Source: Phycisphaerae bacterium (lineage in GTDB: Bacteria; Planctomycetota; Phycisphaerae; UBA1845; UTPLA1). From it: a DNA stretch of 35,251 bases. Shown piece by piece: positions 8,668-15,530 of the stretch. The notes below the pieces were generated by a model, which did no database searches, was not told the DNA's origin, and worked only from the letters and a program-made list of their open reading frames with translations. The stretch spans positions 1-35,251 of the forward strand of contig JAUIHO010000023.1 in the NCBI GenBank assembly GCA_030432035.1, in the 5' to 3' direction. The first letter of the stretch is position 1. The number at the start of each line of letters is the position of its first letter. The position numbers were made by a program, and so were the translations under genes.

Positions 8668-10466
8668 TGGGAGATTCGTTCCGTCAATCTGCGCATCGAT
8701 CCATCGCAACCGGGCTGGCGTTCCTGTTCGCGCTTCTCGCACTGCAAGCCAGTGCTGCCGCGCAAAGCATCACCGCGACGCACAACGTTCGCGCCGCTTC
8801 GATGGACGAAATCGTGGTCATCTCCGTGGAGATTTCCAACCCCAATCAGGCCTCGACACCGGAACCACCCACGTCAGACGATTACAACCTCACGCTGCGC
8901 GGCGGGCCGAGCGAGCAACGATCCGTCAGCATCATCAACGGGCGTCAGACGAGTTCTGCCAAATACACGTACCAGTATGTCTTATCGCCGCACAAAACCG
9001 GCATCCTCACCATCGGCCCGTTCGTCCTAAAAGACAACGGCCGCGAACTGCGCAGCAATCCTTTCCGCGTGAAGATTACAGAATCGGCTGAGACCAAAGA
9101 CCTCATGGTCGAAGTGGAAGCACCACGCAAGACCCTCTTTGTAGGAGAAGCGGTCGAACTCAAGCTGCACATTTGGCTGCGTGTTTACGAACAACGCGGT
9201 ATCGGTCGCGCGGAAGCGGGCTACATGTTGCAACGCGTGCAGGCAAGCACCAGCAGCTTCGGCATCTTCACCGACCTCATCCGACAACGCGTGCCGCCAG
9301 CAGTCAAAGAAGCAACGCGGAAAAACGACCAAGGCAAGGCCGTCGATTACTATCGCTACACTTTTACGACGACGCATTATCCGAGCCGCCCCGGCAAGCT
9401 CGACGTCGGCGACATCCGCATCGAAGCGTTGTATCCGACGCTCTTGCGCCGCACCGTGTTCGATTGGGATCACGCCCGCGCACCGCGACGGTTACAAGCC
9501 CAACCCGACGTTGGCGATATCGTCGTCAAGGCCGTGCCGCTGGCCGGGCGTCCGCCGTATTACCGTAACGCGATCGGACAGTTCACCATGCAGGCATCGG
9601 CCGCGCCGCGCTCGGCGGCCGTGGGCGACCCAATTACGCTCAACCTCCGTCTAACCGGCAACAGCCCGCTCGACGGCATCGCCGCGCCCAAGCTTTCCGA
9701 AGTCGCCCCGCTGACCGAAAACTTCGAGATCACCGACGACTCGTTGGCCGGTGTCGTCAACGGAAACATGAAGACGTTTTCCATGACCATTCGCCCGCGG
9801 CACGAAGACGTGAAGGAAATCCCCGCGCTGCCGCTGGCATATTTCGACCCCGAGCGCGAGCAATACGACACGGTCTGGACCGACCCGATTCCCCTCGCCG
9901 TGCGCGCGGCCGAGCGCATCTCCGTTCCGGTCAACCCCGAAGGTAACAACGACGGAAACGGCCCCACCGAACTGACCCAAGTGGACGACGGCCTGCTGGC
10001 CAATCGCACCCACATTAACGACTTGTTGACCTCGCAGGGCGTTGCAATCACCGCGCTCGATCGCGTGTTGCTGGCCGCCTGCCCGTTGTTGTTCGTCGGC
10101 GTCGTTGTGTTCGCACGCGCACGTTCGGGCGGCGCGCACGTGGAAGAACGCAAGCGGCGCAGTCGCGCCTTGCAAGAGGCCGAACGCGCATTAACTGCCG
10201 ACCGATCGGCGGCGGGTGCGCTGCATGCCATGCTGGGCTTTGTCGCCGACGTCACCGGCGCACCGCGCGCGGCCGTGGCCCGTGGCGATGCGATCCGACT
10301 GTTGCAACAACACGACGTACCGGCGGATGTGATGCAACGATTCGATACGCTCGTAACCGACCTCGAAGCGGCGCAATATGCGGGCGGTTCGACCGAAGCA
10401 TCGTTCGACGTGACCGACGTGCGCAATACGCTTAAAGCCATCGATCGGGGGGTATCCAAGAAATGA
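8661..10466 (+). CDS. batD: BatD-like protein (aerotolerance, DUF7507-style beta domains)
   Basis: A 601-residue envelope protein with an N-terminal signal peptide (LAFLFALLALQASAAAQS). Long beta-rich periplasmic repeats follow, typical of BatD (TMDEIVVISVEISNPNQ-like start, VGEAVELKLHIWL, VGDPITLNLRLTG). One membrane span lies at about residues 470-490 (VLLAACPLLFVGVVVFARA), with a cytoplasmic helical tail behind it. The start is either TTG 8661 or GTG 8667; both follow GGAG at 8652-8655 and both overlap the batC stop. The stop overlaps the next ATG (ATGA at 10463). BatD is usually required together with the vWA proteins, but its biochemical role is not established. The name after the family is safe; detailed domain names are not. 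Confidence 0.87.
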   Translation: MVVGDSFRQSAHRSIATGLAFLFALLALQASAAAQSITATHNVRAASMDEIVVISVEISNPNQASTPEPPTSDDYNLTLRGGPSEQRSVSIINGRQTSSAKYTYQYVLSPHKTGILTIGPFVLKDNGRELRSNPFRVKITESAETKDLMVEVEAPRKTLFVGEAVELKLHIWLRVYEQRGIGRAEAGYMLQRVQASTSSFGIFTDLIRQRVPPAVKEATRKNDQGKAVDYYRYTFTTTHYPSRPGKLDVGDIRIEALYPTLLRRTVFDWDHARAPRRLQAQPDVGDIVVKAVPLAGRPPYYRNAIGQFTMQASAAPRSAAVGDPITLNLRLTGNSPLDGIAAPKLSEVAPLTENFEITDDSLAGVVNGNMKTFSMTIRPRHEDVKEIPALPLAYFDPEREQYDTVWTDPIPLAVRAAERISVPVNPEGNNDGNGPTELTQVDDGLLANRTHINDLLTSQGVAITALDRVLLAACPLLFVGVVVFARARSGGAHVEERKRRSRALQEAERALTADRSAAGALHAMLGFVADVTGAPRAAVARGDAIRLLQQHDVPADVMQRFDTLVTDLEAAQYAGGSTEASFDVTDVRNTLKAIDRGVSKK

Positions 10467-11362
10467 ACGAACGACCGCGCGGGTACAATCTGTTGAACTG
10501 CTTAACGCCCCCAAGCAAGCGCGTTGCTAGCTGCGTGCGACCGTGTTCGCTTGTGTTGTTGGCCATACTGTGGTGCCTACCGCACGCCGCCGTGGCCGAC
10601 GATTCCGCCGCGCCCTCGACGCTTCTAACACAAGCCCAAGACGCCTACGACCAAGCCGTGGCCATGCAAGCACCCAATCGCGCCAAGGCGCGCTCGCTGT
10701 TCTCCGACGCACTCAATAAATACGAAGCCGTCCTCGACCAAGGTGTGCAAAACGCCGGCGTCTTGTTCAACGCTGGTAACGCCGCCTACCGTTTGGGCGA
10801 CTATGCCAAGGCCATCGTCTATTACCGCCGGGCCCTGCTCATCGAACCGAACGCGGATGATATCCAACAAAACCTCAACCAAGCACGGCGTCAGGTCACC
10901 CTGCAAATCGAACCGCCGACCGAGCGCAAGATCCTCGCCTCGCTAATCACCTACGATCGCTGGCTTGCCCCCACTGTCTGGAAATACCTTGCTTTCGCCG
11001 CGTACGTCGCGTTCTGGTTGCTGCTAACTCTGCGGTTCGCGCGCTTGCGTCAACCCGTGCGCGCACCGGCCGCATTGCTCGCGCTGTGCCTGCTCGTCGC
11101 GTTGGTTGCGGGCCGCGCGTTCTGGGTGGCGGCGGATCGGTTCGAAGACCCGGCGGCGGGCGTGGTCGCACGCGGCCAGACCGAGATGCTCAAGGGCAAT
11201 GGCACCGGCTATCAGCGGCGGATCGACGAGCCGCTCAGTGCGGGCGTCGAATTCGACCTGCTCGAACAACGCCCCGACCCCGACCGGCGCCTTTGGTATC
11301 GCATTCGCCTCGCCGACGGCACCGACGGTTGGATTTTGGCCGAGCGAGCACTGTTGATATAG
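10463..11362 (+). CDS. batE: TPR and SH3-like membrane protein (BatE-like)
   Basis: A 299-residue protein. A signal or anchor segment (residues ~27-46) precedes TPR-type repeats (FNAGNAAYRLGDYAKAIVYY, then RRALLIEPNADDI). Two membrane spans follow (WKYLAFAAYVAFWLLLTL and AALLALCLLVALVAGRAFWV). The C-terminal ~65 residues form an SH3-like module (ARGQTEMLKGNGTGY through DGTDGWILAERALLI), as in bacterial SH3 domains of BatE-type proteins. The start is in an ATGA overlap with batD. Position and architecture match BatE of Bacteroidetes and spirochaete Bat operons. The likely function is assembly of the Bat complex, or sensing of cell-wall fragments by the SH3 module; the second option is speculation. 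Confidence 0.86.
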   Translation: MNERPRGYNLLNCLTPPSKRVASCVRPCSLVLLAILWCLPHAAVADDSAAPSTLLTQAQDAYDQAVAMQAPNRAKARSLFSDALNKYEAVLDQGVQNAGVLFNAGNAAYRLGDYAKAIVYYRRALLIEPNADDIQQNLNQARRQVTLQIEPPTERKILASLITYDRWLAPTVWKYLAFAAYVAFWLLLTLRFARLRQPVRAPAALLALCLLVALVAGRAFWVAADRFEDPAAGVVARGQTEMLKGNGTGYQRRIDEPLSAGVEFDLLEQRPDPDRRLWYRIRLADGTDGWILAERALLI

Positions 11363-11464
11363 GTCGAACCACCTTCATCTTGCGCTAACACGCGCCGCTG
11401 GATGCACGCTGGTCGTTCCGGTAGGATCGGGGTCGGTTCCAACGCCTCAACAGGGGAGACTTCC

Positions 11465-11992
11465 GTGACCGACCCAGATACCCAAGCCAATCAAACTGCG
11501 AGCAACGATTCGAGTGCATCAAAAAGCGGCGGCGCATTGAGCGGGCCGTTCGGCATTATCTTGTCGCTGCTGCTCCTCGGTGTGGCGGGCGTGTTTGCCT
11601 ACAACACGTTCTACGCGGCCGAGCCGGTCAAGCTCGATACGCCGCCGATCGTCTGCATCTGTGCCGAAACCGGTAAGACCTTTGAATACAAGCCACAGCA
11701 AAGCGACACGTTCCCCGTCACCTCGCCCTATACGAACAAGGAAACCGGCTATCGCGCCGAGGCGTGTTATTGGCAGAAAGATTCCGACGAGCCCTTGGAA
11801 AAACCGACATGGGTGCTGCTAAATGAAGACATCGGCAAGGCGGGCGTGACCGAATGCCCCGACTGCGGCCGCATCGTCGTGCGACACAACCCCATGCCGC
11901 CGGGCGCAGGCCGCGGTGAGCGCCGCAATCCCGAATCGTCGGCGAATGACGATGCCGAGAGCGCGACGGAGACGACAAGCGATCGCGACTAG
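11465..11992 (+). CDS. Single-span membrane protein with two Cys pairs, unknown function
   Basis: A 175-residue protein starting at GTG 11465, preceded by AGGGGAG at 11452-11458; an upstream in-frame ATG at 11402 lacks such support. A short Ser/Asn-rich N-terminus leads into one membrane span (FGIILSLLLLGVAGVFAYN, residues ~29-47). The outer domain has CIC near residue 60 (VCICAETGKTFEY) and CPDCGR near residue 136, spaced like a split zinc ribbon. The tail is polar and acidic. It lies 102 bases after batE on the same strand, so it may be the last operon member or have its own promoter. I do not recognise the family. Metal binding by the four cysteines is plausible but unproven. Confidence 0.72.
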   Translation: MTDPDTQANQTASNDSSASKSGGALSGPFGIILSLLLLGVAGVFAYNTFYAAEPVKLDTPPIVCICAETGKTFEYKPQQSDTFPVTSPYTNKETGYRAEACYWQKDSDEPLEKPTWVLLNEDIGKAGVTECPDCGRIVVRHNPMPPGAGRGERRNPESSANDDAESATETTSDRD

Positions 11993-12060
11993 CGCCGCAT
12001 CATCGCGACCATCACCGATGTCAACCAGCCCGCCTATGCAGGAGCGATTCCAAGCCAACC

Positions 12061-12162
12061 GGGGTACCATGCCGACCCAACAGCATTGCGTTGGTTACAG
12101 TCAATACGGGTCGTTTCCGTCGCCAACATTTGAATGCGAGACCCACGCATAGGTCGGCATGC
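12061..12162 (+). repeat. 102-bp module, solo copy (module 1)
   Basis: Begins with GGGGTACCATGCCGACC (12061-12077) and ends with AGGTCGGCATGC (12151-12162), with a 73-bp gap between. Its interior aligns base by base with module 2, which starts exactly 126 bp downstream; both contain TTCCGTC and similar stretches. It has no inverted partner of its own. Confidence 0.85.
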
Positions 12163-12186
12163 TCCGCGCAGTGACCGCGCATATTC

Positions 12187-12492
12187 GGGGTGCCATGCCG
12201 ATCCAACCGCGCTACGTTTGTTAGAGTCAACACAGGTCGCTTCCGTCACCATCATCCGATTGCGATACCAGCGCGAAGGTCGGCATGCTTCGGTCGCAAA
12301 CAGATTCCCCATCGGTGTTCGAATTAACGGGTCGGGCCATTGTCGTCGAGATCGATCGCGAACGATGCTTGGCATCGTCGCGCGGTTCCGGCATGCCGAC
12401 CTGATAGCCGGTTATGCAATTCGATCGCCGCGCGCCGAGTTTCCGTCCCTTACAATCAAGGGATTGTTTCGATTGGATCGGCATGGCACCTC
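12187..12492. repeat. 306-bp nested inverted-repeat element A (modules 2 and 3)
   Basis: The outer arms are 12187-12203 (GGGGTGCCATGCCGATC) and 12476-12492, complementary at 16 of 17 positions. The inner arms are 12277-12288 (AGGTCGGCATGC) and 12391-12402 (GCATGCCGACCT), perfectly complementary over 12 bp. The two outer-to-inner gaps are both 73 bp and the central spacer is 102 bp. The element is homologous to element B over its whole length. The layout resembles a miniature inverted-repeat transposon or a REPIN-like doublet. No transposase is seen in the window. Confidence 0.85.
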
Positions 12493-12667
12493 ACGCGCGC
12501 GGCGCGGGTGTCGTTATGGGGCGCGCGGCGGATTTTCGTTTTCGGAGGCCGCTTATCAGGTGCGACAACGCGGCGGGCCGAGAATCTTCTCGTTGCGGCG
12601 CGTGGAAAGCGCGGTGCGTTGGTGTCGGATCATTTTTTTTGCTCCGGCGCGCAGTTGTAGCAGAGCG

Positions 12668-12940
12668 CCGCAAGGTTGCGTAGCTCTGCCGCAAGGTAGT
12701 TTTGCTCTGACGCAAGGTTGCGGCGCTCCGCCGCAAGGTAGTTTTATTACGCCGCAAGGTTGTTTTGCTCTGCCACAAGGTTGCGACGCGGCGCCGCAAG
12801 GTGATGTCGCCTTGCAAAAAGGTCGCGGCGCTCTGCGAACAGGTGCAGGTGTTGCGCGGCGAGGTCGCGATGCGTTTCGACAAGGCGAATATATTGCGCG
12901 GCAAAATTGCGATACACCCCCGAGTGGTCGCGTCGCCATA
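12668..12940. repeat. 21-bp minisatellite, about 13 degenerate copies
   Basis: Consecutive 21-bp units begin at 12668, 12689, 12710 and so on to 12920. The consensus is close to CCGCAAGGTTGCGGCGCTCTG; the first six units are well kept and the later ones decay. The period equals seven codons. One + frame reads as heptads such as KVVLLRR and KVAALCE, but it is broken by TAG and TGA in the first copies. Another + frame and - frames are open as well, so openness gives no support for coding. Confidence 0.85.
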
Positions 12941-13000
12941 CCGGACGTTTCATTCACGACATCATGCGCGTCGAGCTCGGGGTGCCACGCCGCCCCACCT

Positions 13001-13304
13001 GGGGTGCCATGCCGACCTAACCGCGTTTCGTTTGGCGCGTCGGAAAGAGTAACCTTGCGCGACATCACTCAACCGCGAAACAAAGTCGAAGGTCGGCATG
13101 CTTCGCGCGCAAACCGTCAATCTTTCGGTATTCAATTGTTGAGGTTGGTGACACGGTGTCGGCCGCGGTCACCTATGTTGCTTGGTGTCGTCGCGCGGTT
13201 CGGGCATGCCGACCTGTTCGTTCGTTGCGCGATGGGATCGCCGCGTGCGAGGTTGCGTCGTTATGTGCTTTGACATTCTTTCGGTTGGGTCGGCATGGCA
13301 CCCC
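13001..13304. repeat. 304-bp nested inverted-repeat element B (modules 4 and 5)
   Basis: The outer arms 13001-13017 (GGGGTGCCATGCCGACC) and 13288-13304 are perfect 17-bp inverted complements. The inner arms are 13090-13101 and 13204-13215, 12 bp perfect. The outer-to-inner gaps are both 72 bp, one shorter than in element A, and the centre is again 102 bp. The one-base difference on each side would shift any reading frame relative to element A, which argues against protein coding. Confidence 0.88.
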
Positions 13305-13405
13305 GATGGGCAGGTGTTTCGATGGGTCGAGTACGACCCACCCTACTTCTTGCGCGACACGCCGCGCGCCGCAAACCCCACGCCCCAAGCCACAAGCCCT
13401 ACGTC

Positions 13406-13482
13406 TCACGACCCAAGACCCGCGACGCACGACGCAAGAATCACGACCCAAGTCTCACGACGCAAGACTCACGACTCAAGCC
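13406..13482. repeat. 14-bp direct repeat next to the phosphoglucomutase stop
   Basis: Units TCACGACCCAAGAC (13406), TCACGACCCAAGTC (13441), TCACGACGCAAGAC (13455) and TCACGACTCAAGCC (13469) follow in phase, with one 21-bp variant unit at 13420-13440. The array stops 7 bases short of the end of the minus-strand gene at 13490. Confidence 0.8.
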
Positions 13483-13489
13483 CCTCCTC

Positions 13490-15277
13490 TCACTCCGCCC
13501 CGGTCACGCGCTCGACAAACTCAACGACCGTCGCCGTGATCGATTCGATCCGCGCTTGGGCGTCGGCTTTCGCGCGGGCGATGTTTTTCTCATCCGAGCG
13601 CACCAACAAGTAGAACTTAATCTTTGGCTCGGTTCCGCTCGGGCGGGCGATCAGCTTGCAACCGTTGCCGGTCAACATCACCACATCGGCGGCGGGCAGA
13701 CGAAATTGATCGACCGTGCTGCCGGTCTTAGCATCGCGCACCTCGCCGGTGCTGAGGTCGGCGATGCGCTCGACCGGTTGACCGGCGAGTTCCTTGGGTG
13801 GATCGACGCGAATGGTCGACATGATGTTGCGGATTTGGTCGGCACCGCTCTTGCCCTTGAGCGTGATGCTTTTGGTGAACTCTTCGAAGTAACCGTGTTG
13901 CTCGTACAGCGCGTTCAACCATTGCCACAGGCTCTTGCCTTGATTGCGCGCAAAGATCAGGGCGTCGGCCAGAAAGGCGGCGCTGGCGACCGCGTCTTTA
14001 TCGCGCACCTTGGCCGACGGCAGATAGCCGTAGCTTTCTTCGGCACCAAACAAAAACGTACGGTCATCATCCGGCGCATCGAACTTGGCGATTTGTTCGG
14101 CGATCCACTTAAAGCCCGTCAGCGTTTCGATCACCTCGCAGCCGTGCGACCGCGCGATGTCTTTCATCTGATCGCTGCTCACCACCGTGCTCAACACCAC
14201 ACCATGCTTGGGCATCTGCTCGGCCTGTTTGCGGGCGGCACAGATATAATCGGTGAGCAGCGCCGCGATGCGGTTGCCGGTGAGGAGTTGGTATTCACCA
14301 TTTTCATCGGGCACCGCCGCGCCGACGCGATCGGCATCGGGGTCGGTCGCGATGACCAAGTCGGCCTGGTGCTCGCGCGCGTAACGCAGCGGGATTTCCC
14401 AAGCCGCGGCCTCTTCGGGGTTGGGCGAGGCGACGGTCGGAAACTCACCATCGGGCTTCGCCTGCTCGGCCACTTCGATCACGTTGGTAAAGCCGCGCAT
14501 TCGAAAGGCGGCTGGCAGCATCTCGCCGCCGGTGCCGTGCAGCGAAGAGAACACGATTGTGACGTCACCGCCGTGTTCGCGCACCAACTCCGGAATCAGA
14601 CAGTCGTCGGTGACCGACTGCAGATACGCTTCGTCGAGTTCGGGGCCAATGTCTTTCAGCCGTCGGTTGGCCCGCGCCGTTCGCTCATCGTCGGCTTTCA
14701 CATTCTCAAACCCGCCGACGTTTCGAACCTCTTCGATGATGCCGCGATCGTGTGGCGGAACGACCTGCGCCCCGTCACGCCAATAGACCTTGAAGCCGTT
14801 GTAGTCGGGCGGGTTGTGTGACGCGGTCACGACCACGCCGGCGATACACCCGAAATGGCGTACTGCGAATGACAGCGTCGGCGTCGGCCGCAACTGCGGA
14901 AATAAAAAAGCGTTAATGCCGTTGCCGCTCATCACGAGGGCTGTTCGCATCGCGAATTCCGGGCTCATACGGCGACAGTCGTACGCTATCGCCACGCCCG
15001 CCGCCATCGCGGGCTCGCCCTGGCGCTTGATGTAGTTCGCCAAGCCCTGCGCCGCCGCGCCGACGGTGTACACGTTCATGCGGTTCAAACCGGCCCCGAT
15101 CACGCCACGCAGGCCGCCGGTGCCGAAATCGAGCGACTTATAGAAACGGTCGGTCAGCTCGGCCTCGCCTTTGGGGCCCAAAACGCAAAGCGCTTCGATT
15201 TCGGTTTTGTCGGCATCTGCAATCGCGATGTCGTTGATCCACTTTTTTGCGGCGGCACTCGCGTCAAAATCGTTCAT
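13490..15277 (-). CDS. pgm: Phosphoglucomutase/phosphomannomutase family protein
   Basis: Cytoplasmic alpha-D-phosphohexomutase interconverting hexose 1- and 6-phosphates, which feeds glycogen, nucleotide-sugar and envelope synthesis. The 595-residue length matches the PgcA-like phospho-sugar mutases. Four family loops are visible: the phosphoserine loop VVTASHNPPDYNGFKVYW, the metal loop ATDPDADRVG, the sugar loop FLFGAEESYGYL, and the phosphate-binding loop RPSGTEPKIKFY near the C-terminus. The ATG start is supported by GGAG about eight bases upstream on the minus strand. The gene stands alone, convergent to the bat operon across a repeat-filled gap and divergent from the M43 protease gene. 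Substrate preference (glucose or mannose) cannot be decided from the motifs. Confidence 0.95.
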   Translation of the reverse strand: MNDFDASAAAKKWINDIAIADADKTEIEALCVLGPKGEAELTDRFYKSLDFGTGGLRGVIGAGLNRMNVYTVGAAAQGLANYIKRQGEPAMAAGVAIAYDCRRMSPEFAMRTALVMSGNGINAFLFPQLRPTPTLSFAVRHFGCIAGVVVTASHNPPDYNGFKVYWRDGAQVVPPHDRGIIEEVRNVGGFENVKADDERTARANRRLKDIGPELDEAYLQSVTDDCLIPELVREHGGDVTIVFSSLHGTGGEMLPAAFRMRGFTNVIEVAEQAKPDGEFPTVASPNPEEAAAWEIPLRYAREHQADLVIATDPDADRVGAAVPDENGEYQLLTGNRIAALLTDYICAARKQAEQMPKHGVVLSTVVSSDQMKDIARSHGCEVIETLTGFKWIAEQIAKFDAPDDDRTFLFGAEESYGYLPSAKVRDKDAVASAAFLADALIFARNQGKSLWQWLNALYEQHGYFEEFTKSITLKGKSGADQIRNIMSTIRVDPPKELAGQPVERIADLSTGEVRDAKTGSTVDQFRLPAADVVMLTGNGCKLIARPSGTEPKIKFYLLVRSDEKNIARAKADAQARIESITATVVEFVERVTGAE

Positions 15278-15375
15278 CGTTCACTCCATGATACTGGTGA
15301 CTACCTCATTATGAGGAATGTTTGGCGCGTGGATAGGCCTCGCGCACTCACAGTGAAAAATTCCTAATTCTTTGA

Positions 15376-15406
15376 TTGCGAGTTTTATCGAAGTTTGTGT
15401 TACAAT
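15376..15406 (+). promoter_or_regulatory. Candidate extended -10 promoter for the M43 protease gene
   Basis: TGT-TACAAT (15398-15406) forms an extended -10 motif. A weak -35 (TTGCGA, 15376-15381) lies 19 bases upstream. It would give a leader of about 115 bases before the start at 15531. It lies in the divergent gap next to the phosphoglucomutase start. Confidence 0.45.
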
Positions 15407-15530
15407 CACGGCGTCAGTCGGACTACTAAGTAGAGAACCTTTCCAACTTTAGCAAAATACTACCCGCCGCTTGAGGCGCCGAACGACCTTCACGCCGAAG
15501 CCGTTCGCCCCAAGGGAAGGGCTGTGGGGA

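Larger units (their letters stand above)
11993..13489. other. Gene-poor 1.5-kb region between convergent genes, repeat complex
   Basis: No convincing coding sequence lies between the last bat-operon gene (+) and the phosphoglucomutase gene (-). A long stop-free frame (12134-13273, +) exists but crosses inverted repeats and a minisatellite, so it is judged non-coding. The region holds five 101-102-bp modules with inverted ends, a 21-bp minisatellite, a T8 run at 12633-12640, and a 14-bp repeat next to the phosphoglucomutase stop. All are listed separately. Confidence 0.8.

Noticed and set aside
12061..13304. CRISPR array
   Set aside because: Modules are 101-102 bp with inverted ends and mixed orientation, not 25-40-bp direct repeats with unique spacers; no cas genes are in the window.
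13295..14821. 508-codon plus-strand frame opposite the phosphoglucomutase gene
   Set aside because: The minus strand has all four mutase motifs in order; the plus frame has no recognisable domain and begins in repeats.
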